From assembly GCA_012931725.1 (NCBI GenBank), contig CM022951.1, forward strand, positions 13,996,611 through 14,060,610: a stretch of 64,000 nt of DNA. The letters run 5' to 3'. Both the position numbers and the translations under genes were made by a program. A model generated the notes under the pieces. It was not told the origin of the DNA, ran no database searches, and saw only the letters and a list, made by a program, of their open reading frames with translations. How positions within the stretch are numbered: position 1 is the stretch's first letter; each line of letters opens with the position of its first letter. This DNA is from Litsea cubeba (taxonomy: Eukaryota > Streptophyta > Magnoliopsida > Laurales > Lauraceae). Shown here piece after piece: positions 26,712-37,106 of the stretch.

Positions 26712-27180
26712 ATTTTTTGGAAGGGGGATGCAAGAGTTAATGCGAACTCCTCTTTGGTTGGTGTTAATATTTGGTATTAATGTGATAGAAGATGTAGCAG
26801 TCTAGACAGTGTACAACGTCTACTGAAGCATTTTTTGGAAAGGTGATGCAAGAGTCAATGTGAACTCCTTTTTCGTTGGTGTTAATATTTGGTGTTAATG
26901 TGATAGAAGATGCAGCCGTTCTGGACAGTATACAATCTACTAAAGCATTTTTTGAAAGGGGGATGCAAGAATTAATGTGAACTCCTCTTTGGTTTGTGTT
27001 AATATTTGGTGTTAATGTGATAGAAGATGTAGCCGTCTAGACAATGTAATCTCCACATGGAAGAGATTTTTTGGAAGGGGGTGCACGTGTTAATGTCATC
27101 ATGTCCATTTTGATTGGTGTTGATGTGATTGATAGAACATGTAGACGTGATGGGCTTGCACATTTTGTTGAGGCATTTTT
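26712..27180. repeat. Tandem array, unit about 117 bp, 4 copies
   Basis: Units start near 26712, 26830, 26947 and 27066 with TTTTTTGGAAGGGGGATGCA or a variant, then GTTAATGTGAACTCCT, GTTGGTGTTAATATTTGGT and GTGATAGAAGATGTAG. The fourth copy is more diverged and a fragment of a fifth starts near 27175. The array lies in the loop of the fold-back element. Confidence 0.88.
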
Positions 27181-27389
27181 TGGAAGGGCACAAGTGTTAA
27201 ACATACTTTTTCCTTTTGTAAGGATCGCCCTTTTTTGGGGTTATATGTCGTTGAAAACTTATCTATGATAATATAATGGTTGTTTGTATTGTCCCGTTAT
27301 TGATGTTTTTATTTTTTCCACTTTTACTATTGAGAATGATTAGCCAACCCCATCTATAGCTGTACTTAGTAAGTTAATATAGTATTAAT

Positions 27390-27505
27390 ATAGTCGATAT
27401 CGACTATGGCTGTGTTTTTTATGTTTCAGCTAAATAGTCGATATCAACTATTGTAATAGACTGTGTTTTTTAGGCTTTAGCTACATAGTCGATATCGATT
27501 ATTGA
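27390..27505. repeat. Cluster of ATAGTCGATATCGACTAT palindromes
   Basis: The perfect 18-bp palindrome ATAGTCGATATCGACTAT occurs near 27393. Two one- or two-base variants lie near 27436 and 27487, spaced about 50 bp, each after a TTCAGCTA/TTTAGCTA segment. Another perfect copy lies near 25514 in the left arm of the same fold-back element. Confidence 0.92.
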
Positions 27506-28804
27506 TCATGTTAAACAAACCAGACAATGGTACATTACATTGTACTAAACATTATTCTGAATACATTGGTACATTCCATTCACACATTCAATTAACAACC
27601 ATACATTAACAAACCATTTAATTTCAAATAATGGTACAAGAAGTTCCATAACATAAATCCAATTGTCGAAAACCATAGAAGATTCACAACCACTGCACAC
27701 AAGTTCCACAATTTCAATTACGAAGTAGAGAATGTAAGTATATATGTTTGGCCTCTCCGTCTACTGCCCAAAAAACCTTCCCAAAACTTCTACTAACCAG
27801 CTAAGAAAATTACATCAAACCGGTAGGTTAAACAACTCAAGAAGATTCAACCTATTAACATTCACTTGCCAACTTTTCTTGAATAACTCAATGACAATTC
27901 TGCAACGGAAGTAAGGGATGTTGGCCTGTGTAAATGTGATAGGACGGCGATGAACACAATGCTATGGAATGCCACAGCGAAAACTTCTTTCCCATGAGAG
28001 AAATAAGAGAAATGAGCGTAAAATTTCATTCTCCTTTCTCTTCGTCATTTCACCGAACCCCTTCATGGAAACTACCCCAACACAGATTTGTGGCTCATTC
28101 CTTTTCCAAATTTCTTACAAAATTCCACTGTATTTCTCTTTTAGGTCTTTTCCAAATTTCTTACATCTCTCTCTCAAGGGCTTTATTTTGAAAACCCTTC
28201 CAGCTTGATATGGATACAGTTAAATGATCGGTTTAAGGACTCTGAACTTGCATTCCATTCCTCTTTCCACTTGATTCCTTACATCTCATTGCAATGGGAA
28301 AAACACATCTCCACGAGCCTCTAAAAGAAAACAAGAGCATTTCATTCTCAATAACCTAGCTTAAAATACTAGTAGCCCAAACTCAGCTACAACCGAAAAG
28401 ATGAAAACCCATATCCAAAAAACCCAATTTTCTAAGTAATGTGTGTAAAAATCCTTATCTTTTTACCCTTTTTCGATTCAAACCCAACAAAATTCTCTCT
28501 TTTCGACTTCCATTCACCCCCCCCCCCCCACAAAACCCCATGTCGCAATTTCAATCCCATCTTCCTGAACAACAGCTCTTCTTCTTGAATCCAATATGCG
28601 TTTTCAAAAGCAACCATCTTCGTCTTTCAAGCTGAAAAATCCAAGATCTAGCTTCAATTGAATTTCAACCAACACTGATTGGGGATGAGGGCAAAAAAAA
28701 AAAAAAAAGAAAAAGAAACATCAATTTAGGGCCCATTCAATTTATCCTTTTTTATTGGTACCAAATTAATTAATAGATCGTGTAAGATGTTTTTTCTGGG
28801 AGTG

Positions 28805-29930
28805 ATTCTAAACTCACCCACATGGTTTGCTGAACACACCCACCTTTAAAAAAAATACACATTACGAAAATACCCCTCTCCCTCTCCTTCCTTCTCTCTC
28901 CCTCTCCCTGCTCCTGCAACCTCCGGCTGGGAGGGAGCGACATAGAGAAATGGAGGGATAGAGAGAGAGAGAGAGAGACTGGAGGGGGAGAGGGAGATGG
29001 AGAGGGCGGGGAGGGAGGGAGGCAGATGGAGTAAGGGAGAAAGAGGGTGAGGGCGGGCGAAAGGAGAGGGGAGATGGAGCTAGTGGGGAGAGGGAGGTCT
29101 AGAGCTTCCAGATATCTGGTCTCCGTCGAACAATTTCACCGGTCGGGCGATCTCCAAAGGGGAGACCTATGCCACGGTGGCGACGAGCAGTCCCAAACGG
29201 AGAGCGGGAGGAACGGGGACAAATGGGTCTGCGAGGTGCGACGGCGGAGAAATGCAGCCGTGCATATCTTATGTGCACGGGGTTGATAAACCGTGCAAAT
29301 GAAAAATGCACGGTGTTTCCCAGCCGTGCACCTTACTATGTGCACGGCTCCGAAACTCCGTGCACATTCGGAGAAGACTACGATCTGTGCACGGATATGA
29401 TCAACCGTGTAAATAAAAAATGCATGGGATTTTCCGGCCGTGCACCTCTCTATGTGGACGGCTCTGAAACTCCGTGCACCTCGGGGGAAGACTGCGACCA
29501 AGAGAGGGCGGAGAGAGTTGCAGGGCGGAGGGGAAAATGGAGATGGAAGAAGAGATATGGTGAAGCATGGACAGAAAGGAACAAAGAAATGAAAAGAGGG
29601 GGGGAGAGATGAAGGAGAGAGATGGGAGATGGAGTGGGTGGTGGCAGAGAGGGAGAGAGAGATGGGTGCGCAGTGGGGTGGAGAGAGTTGCAGGGCGAAG
29701 GGGAAAAATGGAGATAGAGAGGGTGAATCAGGGAGAGGAGAAGATGGCGAAGAGAGGAAGATGAAGAGGGTTGTGCACAGTGGGTGCAGGTGGCAGAGAG
29801 GAAGGGAAGAAGGCTGGTGGATGAGCAGAATGATGATCAAGAAGGGAGAGAAGATGAGGGCATTTTGGGTATTTTTTGAAAAGTGGGTGTGCACAGCAAA
29901 AAAAAAAAACGTGGGTGCATAAGTGGTAAT
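28805..29930. mobile_element. TIR-flanked element with GTGCACGG repeats
   Basis: The left end (GATTCTAAACTCACCCACAT, then TTTGCTGAACACACCCACCT and A-rich GTATTTTT-type sequence) and the reverse complement of the right end (GATTACCACTTATGCACCCA, then TTTGCTGTGCACACCCACTT) form an imperfect inverted repeat of about 45 bp. The interior has a GA-rich tract (28930-29060) and two direct repeats of about 125 bp (29258-29385 and 29386-29500) rich in GTGCACGG/CCGTGCAC, able to form stem-loops. No transposase was recognised. Open frames on both strands here are low-complexity. Confidence 0.6.
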
Positions 29931-30193
29931 CGGATATTATTTGATTTGATGCTAAAAGCAGTAATGACTAGTACACCAAAACATCTTGCAAATTGCAGCA
30001 TTTTCCATTTTTTGGAAGTCCTGGACTGGAAGATCCTGAACATTCTTCATCTGTACCTAAAACCCCACACTCAAATCTCTCCCCAGATCACAACTATCCT
30101 TTAAATTCCTGCGCTTTCTTTCTCTTTGAATTCTATCCATACAGAACAGGCAGTCATTGATTAGCTTGTGAAGTAGGTTCTTCATTGAGTCAT

Positions 30194-33100
30194 ATGGCTG
30201 CGTTTGGATACCATGCTTCTCCTACTTTTGCTTCTTCAGGCCTCTTCAAGCCTCCAAATAAGCCAATCTATTCTCTCAGGTGTTTTTTTGCTGCCCCAAG
30301 TCTTCAAATAAAGAAATCAAACATAGAGATTCGAAAATGTGGTTTTCCCATTGCTCATGCCTCTTCAACACCATCATCTGTCGCGTTCAATAATGTATGT
30401 AAGAAGTCTGTTTTCTGCGCATTCACAGTGCTATACAGCAAGACCCAGTGTTTTATTATTGATGGGTTGTTATGATTTGTAGATAATTGAATCTCTTACC
30501 AACCGGGTGGATCTATCCGAAGAAGAGGCTGAATTAGCTCTTGATTTTTTACTGAATGAAGCAGATGAAGCCTTGATCAGCGCATTTCTTGTTCTTTTAC
30601 GAGCAAAGGGTGAAACATATGAAGAAGTAAGTGGCTTGAAATAGCTCTGTATGACACCCCTCACATATATTTAGATTAGAGAACAAAGCCCACAAATTGC
30701 TTGATTGTAACCTCCTAAGTCTGTGTCTGTGGAGATTTATAGATTTTTTTAGTGTGCAGATTGTGGGTTTGGCAAGGGCAATGATCAAATGTTGTAGGAA
30801 GGTTGAAGGAGTGGATGGTGCAGTTGACATTGTTGGAACAGGTGGAGATGGGGCGAATACGGTCAACATTTCAACTGGGGCATCCATTCTTGCTGCAGCC
30901 TCCGGTGCCAAAGTTGCAAAGGTGATGGCCTTTTAAAAAAAATGAACAAATGATGTTGGAAAGTTTTCTAGATGACCTGCTATAGATTAGAAGTGAAATG
31001 AAAAGACTGATACTTTCTCTTTGCAGCAAGGGAACCGCTCTAGTTCTTCTGCCTGTGGGAGTGCTGATGTACTGGATGCATTGGGAGTGGCCATTGACTT
31101 GGACCCTGAGGTTAGAATGACAAAATCTTGTATGTGTTCATTTTGATTTTTGGTTGTGAAGATGTTCAGTTGTTCACTTTATTTGAATGTTAGTTTTCTC
31201 CCTTTTCTTCCTTGGTTATTGCTTTGTTAGTTTGCTCTTTAATTATTTTTAACTAGTAACATGGATGTAGAGATTCTAGATTCTAGAATCCCCAAAGGTC
31301 TCAAATATATAGTTTGAACAGAACAAAATCTCTGACCACCAGATCTGATATTGATATGGTTTTAGATATCTTAACAGATTAAAGGAAAACCCAAAATATG
31401 CGTCCAGCGTGTTGAGACAATCAGGGGGGCTGCAACCTCAAAATTTCACTCCAAATAGTAATGAAACTCAGATGAACATAGTCAGGGAATAGGAATCATA
31501 ATGTCTATGGTAACACAAGAAAATTCCCAATATCAGCAAGGATCAATGGCTGAGATCAGACAAAACTCAGTTTTCGACCAAAGAGAGAGAGGGCAGATGG
31601 CTGCAAAGACTTTTTTCTAAATCAAATTTAAACCGAAAATTTTGATTAAATAACTGAAATTTTGATCCTCTCAACTCCAAACTCCAATACCTCTTAAAAA
31701 AAACCGGTGTTTGAACTTGTCCTTGGATTTTATGCCTGAAAGAGACCCAAATTGAAGGCTCTTCTTCTTTCTTTCGTTTCATTGTGAGATAATTCATAGC
31801 ACTTCCAAGTGCTGAGACTTGTTGTCACATGCAAGTCATATTATATATATATAACGCAATTATCACTCGACAGTGTGCTACATCTAAAACTCACCATACT
31901 CCTCTACTTATGAGGTGTGTCTTGAGTTGTAGCTGTTGCAGTGCACTTAAATCTACATTTGAGGTGGTTCATATTTTGATGGCTTTCTATGAGCTTTTAT
32001 TTTGGTTTACTTTGTCAAATAATGTGCTTCTTTATGAATGAGCTTGGTGAGAGTTCTTGGAAAAAAAAAATTCCTTTATTATATGCTCAACAGTTTGTGT
32101 TCATATGTACATTTTATTTTATTTTATTTTATTTTTTTGTGGATCAGGATATAAAGAGATGTGTGGAACGAGTGGGCATTGGTTTTATGATGTCTCCTAA
32201 ATACCACCCAGCAATGAAAGTGGTGGGTCCTGTGAGAAAAAAACTCAAAATAAAGACAGTATTCAATATCTTGGGTCCTATGCTAAATCCAGCACGTGTG
32301 CCTTTTGCTGTTGTTGGTGTCTACCATGAGGACTTGGTAAGCCTTAGGCACAACAATTAGCTTAATTTATTTATGCTAGTCTTTTTGTTAGTAACAATAA
32401 TGATTAATACTTAAAGATAATTTACAATATACATGTAAATGCGTCTAGTCCTGCCAAAGGTGGGGATACCCTGAGATATCAAAAAAAAAAAAAAATGGTC
32501 CTTCCCTAATTCTGACTTTATCCACATGATATGAACAACTATATTTTTCTTGTCAATTCCTCTTAGCCAAATCATCAGCTCTCCCTTTTTTGCTTTATTG
32601 CACATGATGAATGAACCCTTCCATTGAAGCGAAAATGGACTTAATATTTGTCTCAATATATGCCAACCTTCCAAGGGCAAAAGAGGGATCTTTTGCTACT
32701 TCACAGCATTAAAGGATTCCCCTTCAATGCAAAATGAATGGCCCAGAGAAAGAGCCATTAATATCCAGAGTTCCTCTGTTATTGCTAGCAGTTCCACTTC
32801 ATTGGACTTGGCCGCTCCCTCTAGGCCTGAAAAATCCCTATAGCCCTCTCTCTCATGATTATTTAGTATACCATCATCCCTGCTCTGTTGGTTTTCTCAC
32901 CATCACAGACACCATCAACATTCTTATGGAACCGATAACCCACAGAAGTGATTTTCGTGTCCTTGATCCTCATGATTTTGAGAAATATGCGAAAACATGC
33001 AAATATGGCTATTTCCAATTTTCTGATTTTTTTTCTGTACTCTTAGGGGTCCTTAAGTCATATTGGAACTGTTCACTATGTTTAGGAGTTAGGACCCATA

Positions 33101-34931
33101 ATTTCCTTTCTAGAAAAGTTATGGGAACTTAGAGCCCGCTAAAATGTACAAAAGTTGAGAGCAACCCTCATTTCCTCTTCATCTTCCTGAACCTGGACAT
33201 TAATATCTTAATTTCTGTATATTTACACATCTAGTTAAAGCAATTATGCTAAAATGAATTGCGCTTGAAAAGGTGTTTGCAATCAAATGTTGTAATATGT
33301 TCAACACATGTAAATTTTACATATGCAAAACTTGCCTATATGGAAATTTGATTTACATGTCTCATGTGGAAAAAACAAAAAAACCTCATAATCATCAACG
33401 CCTTGTCCCAACTATGTGGGCTGCATGAATTATGTTTCTCCATTCCGCTCTATCCTGAGCCATATCCTAGGATAGGTTGCACTTCTTGAGATCTGTCGTG
33501 ATTACTTCCATCCATGTCCTCTTCGGCCTACCCCTTCTCCTTGGCGGGCCATCAACTTGCCTCTTTTTTCAAAAGAATCGAAATTGTCCAGATAGAGCAT
33601 GAAATACATCATATTCTATTATAGCTTTACATTGCATCCATGTATCTATTCAAATGTTTTATAGGGCACTGAGTAACAAATATCTGAATGTAATGAATAG
33701 ACGAGATAATTCTTTGATGATAAAGATCTTTGAAAACCAGGATATGACTATGAACAACCTGTATCTCTATCATTTCCTTTGGATATTGATGCTCCTAAAG
33801 TATCTACTCTTAAGTTGCTAACTAATACACCCAAAATACTAGTGTGTTAAAGGTGCGGCAAAGTAACTACTTGTTCCGTCCGGACTCGAAGCACACACCC
33901 TCACAAGTCACAAGATGTGGCGTTGGACCTTTTTGCCCTGCGCACATGCGCCCACACATAAGACACGGCATGGTGCCTTTTTTGCCTTGTGCGGATTTGA
34001 ACCCAAGATGTGTTGGCTCTAATACCATCTCAAGTTACTAACCAATAAACCCAAAATGCCTAGGCGTTAAAAGTGTGGCGAACTAACCACTTAACATCTG
34101 CTATCATGGGTTTTGTTTTTACCACTGCAGTCATGAGTTGGTGGTTAGAAAGTCATGTTTGGAGTGCTGTGGTAACCTCTTTCATGGCTTGTCTCTGTTC
34201 ATATTGATTAGAGAGGCTAGTAAAAACTTATTGATGCCTTGGCCTTTTTATGAGCAATATTTTCCCATTGCATTATGTTGCCCTTTGGTTTTAAACAACT
34301 TATGTACTCGCCAAAAAAGGGAAAAAATTCCAGTCTGTATTAGAAAACTAGCTGTTCCTATTTACTCCTCTTCCTTTACATGCTTGATGCACGCAACTGC
34401 TTAGCATGTTCATTTTTGTATACATTTTGGATATGTTGTCGGTACCTTACGAATTTTGTTGTGAACTGACTTGTTGTTTGCTCCTGTTGGCTGATTTTTT
34501 GTTTGGGTACTTTATTTTAATGTTGTTCTGAATATTTGCTTGCTTGGATAGGTCAACAAGATGGCCAAAGCACTGCAGAGGTTTGGCATGAAAAGAGCCT
34601 TGGTCGTTCACTCAGAGGGTTTGGATGAAATGAGCCCACTTGGTATGATGTTCTTTTCTTTTCTTTTTTTTTTCTTTACAAAAAAATTACTTTTTCTCTA
34701 TTTTTCTTCAATATACTAGAAAACTATTCATTTTGTGGCTTTTAGGTCTCTAAGTCGTAGTATCTTATTGAAGTGGCATCAGTTCTTTCAACATTTTTTC
34801 TTTTGTTATTGGATTTGCTTAGTAAGGCTTACATTTCTGTTACTAATTAAAGGATATAACATTATTTGCAGGACCTGGAGTAGTTCTTGATGTTACTCCA
34901 GAAAATATTGTGAAGTTTTCCTTTGATCCAT
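30194..34931 (+). CDS. PAT1: Anthranilate phosphoribosyltransferase, plastid, 3' end missing
   Basis: Second step of tryptophan synthesis: joins PRPP to anthranilate in the plastid. Seven exons join in frame at GT-AG sites: 30194-30394, 30483-30626, 30760-30921, 31027-31110, 32148-32336, 34552-34642, 34872-34931. The first 55-60 residues, rich in Ser, Pro and Phe, look like a chloroplast transit peptide. Then come the helical N domain (LSEEEAELALDFLL), the PRPP loop GTGGDGANTVNIST, KQGNRSSSSACGSAD, GFMMSPKYHPAM, KTVFNILGPMLNP and VHSEGLDEMSPLG. About 310 codons are present; plant enzymes are near 440, so roughly the last 115 residues are missing. Exon 7 ends in phase 1 at a GT, then a CT microsatellite and the 100-N gap follow, and nothing recognisable resumes after the gap. 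No inactivating change is seen in the part present. The start is the first ATG and gives the transit peptide. Confidence 0.94.
31111..32147. other. TRP1/PAT1 intron 4
   Basis: About 1 kb between exons 4 and 5 with no recognised insertion. A short AT dinucleotide run lies near 31843 and an ATTTT repeat near 32113-32135, just before the acceptor. Confidence 0.5.
33380..33575 (-). mobile_element. RTE-type LINE 3' fragment
   Basis: Minus-strand reading gives GRPKRTWMEVITTDLKKCNL, then AEWRNIIHAAH and GTRR. This matches the conserved C-terminal tail of plant RTE-clade LINE polyproteins (GRPKKTW...DL...NL...W...IHVADP..GTR). It has a stop inside and lies in intron 5 of the TRP1-type gene. Confidence 0.75.
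33810..34095. repeat. Direct repeat pair of about 63 bp around a tRNA-Met-like site
   Basis: TTAAGTTGCTAACTAATACA at about 33811 and TCAAGTTACTAACCAATAAA at about 34030 begin two diverged copies that both go on through CCCAAAAT, GTTAAA and GTGCGGC/GTGTGGC to AACTAMC. Just before the second copy, GGCTCTAATACCAT is the reverse complement of a tRNA-Met-type primer site (ATGGTATTAGAGCC). This suggests the ruins of a very short LTR element on the minus strand, in intron 5. Confidence 0.4.
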
Positions 34932-34936
34932 GTACC

Positions 34937-34938
34937 CT

Positions 34939-34971
<33 letters not shown>

Positions 34972-35070
34972 CTCTCTCTCCTCTCTCTCCTCTCCTCTCT
35001 CTCTCTCCTCTCCTCTCTGTCTGTCTTCTGTATATGTATAGTATAGTATATGTATATGTATATGTATAGT
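34937..35070. repeat. CT/CTCC and TATATG microsatellites abutting the gap
   Basis: Compound CT and CTCTCC repeat at about 34937-35030, then TGTATA repeats to 35070, where the N run starts. The assembly most likely broke here because of the repeat. Confidence 0.95.
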
Positions 35071-35170
35071 NNNNNNNNNNNNNNNNNNNNNNNNNNNNNN
35101 NNNNNNNNNNNNNNNNNNNNNNNNNNNNNNNNNNNNNNNNNNNNNNNNNNNNNNNNNNNNNNNNNNNNNN
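35071..35170. other. Assembly gap, 100 N
   Basis: Exactly 100 N. A round number normally marks a scaffold join of unknown length. The missing exons of the anthranilate phosphoribosyltransferase gene, and the missing last exon of the CNX1-type gene, would be expected around here. Confidence 0.99.
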
Positions 35171-35754
35171 ATGACCTAAAATTTGACGTGTAGCCCTTTA
35201 TAAGCAGTTTGAAGCCGGCCATGTGCTCTATCTGATGAGTAATGGCCTCGGTGGTTCTCGCCGCCGAGAGGCTTGATTTAGTTGTTCGAGGGTTGATGTA
35301 GGGGTCAACGTTGTCGGTTTGACTCAGAACTTGACGTGGAGCCTTTTGAAGTATTTTGAGAACTATCCATCGGCCCTGATCGAAGATTTGGTGTCTCCGA
35401 TGCTTTTTCCGCCGAGAGCGTCCTTTTCGGCTGTCTGAGAAGCGAAGTTAGGCCAAATGATTTGAAATGGCCCGAAACTTCTTGTGTACTCCTCTTTTGG
35501 CTGTCTTGAAAGAATCTTGCAGTTTTTGTTTAATTCTGACAAGATTTGGTTTTTGGAAGCAGCATTGCCTATTTATGGCAGGTTGCGACTTCATGTAGCT
35601 CTTTGGATCTTGAAGAGGCAAAGTGACATTTTTGGTGTCAACAAGAACCAAATATTCTTAGATTAAATGTCGATGGTGACAACCCATATTTGCTACCTCA
35701 TTTTGATATATGAGCAGACAGTGCAATCATCTCCTGGATTCATTCTTCTTACTG
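35171..35754. other. Unassigned stretch between gap and Copia element
   Basis: No protein family was recognised in any frame. TTTGACGTGTAGCCCTTTAT (35192) and CTTGACGTGGAGCCTTTTGA (35332) are two diverged copies of one motif about 140 bp apart, and GCCGCCGAGAGG/CCGCCGAGAGC also recurs, so this may be repeat DNA. Together with 41546-41602 it would have been continuous before the Copia insertion. Confidence 0.35.
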
Positions 35755-35759
35755 TATCG
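35755..35759. repeat. Target-site duplication TATCG (left)
   Basis: TATCG precedes the 5' LTR and recurs at 41541-41545 right after the 3' LTR. Confidence 0.9.
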
Positions 35760-36144
35760 TGTTGGATTTGGCTCAAAAGGTCCATTGGGCCTTGATGGAT
35801 AGTTTACTTGAGGCCCAAGTAAATTAGGGCTAGTTCTCTATATATACACTCTAGGGTTATTCTTTATAAGTTACATCAAACACAGCAGAAAGCAAGCAAG
35901 GGAAAACAAGAGAGCATTGTAAGGGACGAGACTGTGAGACCAAGATTAAGATCTATTGGGGGAGAGAGTAGGCTAAATGTTAGAGGTATATCCTTGTAAC
36001 GAGTTGCCCAATTTCCTGCATAGTGAAATCAAGTGGAATGCTCATAGCTCGTGGACGTAGGCAATTGCTGAACCACGTAAATCTTTTTTATCTTATGTGC
36101 TTGTGATTGATTATGCGTGTTTTACCCTGGTTAATTTCCTAATA
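35760..36144 (+). repeat. 5' LTR of the Tnt1-like element, 385 bp
   Basis: Begins TGTTGGATTTGGCTC and ends AATTTCCTAATA. It has CTATATATACACTCTAGGG as a TATA region. It contains about 82 bp (around 35850-35935) that the 3' LTR lacks. Confidence 0.9.
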
Positions 36145-37106
36145 ATTAGTATCAGAGCGAGGCTAGGGTTTTCTTAGGGCTAGATCGGATCGCACAAGGG
36201 TATCAGTTCTTGCCGAATCCGTAGATTCGATCGATGCCAGTTCTGTCCGTGTAACCCAGACATAACAAAAGTTTGGATTTTGGCCGGCCGTAGAGAACAG
36301 CAGGAAGAAGACCTGCGTGTTTCAATCCCAGAGTTGCAGAAATTCTGGCAGAGAAGAAGAGGATCTGATCCTCAAAGCTTCCGCCGCCGCCGGACAAGCG
36401 TCCCAGACGCTGCGTGCACGTCCATCTCACCGGAACCAGAGAAGAGCATCGCCGCCTATTTCCTCCCTGAAATTGCTGCCTGACAGCAGTTTGACTCCTG
36501 TCCTGCAGAAGGTGGGCCACGCAGATCACCACCGTTCAAGCCGCGGATCACCAGAAGGATCCGGATTCGCCCATCGCCGGAACCGGAAGAGGGGCCTCAC
36601 TTCATCCTAGCCTGTCATTCTTTGCCAGCCAGAGACCACCCTGTACGCCGTTTTTTCGTCGCCGGATCTACGCACACCATCACCGGTGAAGATACCGGAG
36701 ATCCGCCACCGTTGGCCTAACCGGAAAAGGAGAAGAAGCAGCAAACGCTGCGTCCCTTCATCTGTTGCAGAACAGATTCGAGGAAGAAGAAGAAAGGCCC
36801 AGTTGGGTCGTTTTCGGGCCAGTTCAACTCTCGGTCAGGCCTAACCTGACCCAGTCCATGCAGGAGAAGCCCAGTGCAAAATCCAGCAGCATTCAGCGAG
36901 GGCTGACGTCAGCAGACGCCAGCAGTACGGTCAAACCAGCAGCGTTGTCCAGATTGACGGTCAGAATTCAATCTCAGTTTTTGGAGCCATCCGGACTCCG
37001 AATTGCATTCCGTTTCTTCCTACAGATTCGCGTTGACAAGATCTACGAAGTTAACGAAACGGATTGACCGTTTGAAGTTTTAAAAAAGGGGCAGATTTCA
37101 GACATA

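Larger units (their letters stand above)
25400..28790. mobile_element. Fold-back type element with very long inverted arms
   Basis: The left arm (about 25425-26400) and right arm (about 27965-28770) are reverse complements over most of their length. Examples: GGTTTTGGGGGGTGAATGGA on the left against TTCACCCCCC...CACAAAACCCC on the right; CCGATCATTTAACTGTAT against ATACAGTTAAATGATCGG; outermost ATTAATTAATTT on both sides. The right arm lacks about 130 bp of left-arm sequence near 25500-25630. The loop (26450-27950) holds a tandem array and palindromes. No transposase frame was recognised, so it would be non-autonomous. Long terminal inverted repeats occur in Mutator-like and Foldback elements, but the family is not assigned. 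Confidence 0.75.

Noticed and set aside
29136..29894. Minus-strand open frame of 252 codons
   Set aside because: Pro/Ser/Leu-rich low-complexity translation of the GA-rich interior and GTGCACGG repeats of the TIR element, with no domain and no support for splicing.
30913..31045. Gln instead of His in the KHGNR-type motif of anthranilate phosphoribosyltransferase
   Set aside because: Bacterial enzymes have His here, but from memory plant enzymes also read KQGNRSSSS, so it is not a damaging change.
36280..37067. Open frames in the leader of the Tnt1-like element
   Set aside because: They lie between the primer site and gag, overlap one another in different frames and show no Copia domain. Treated as untranslated leader.
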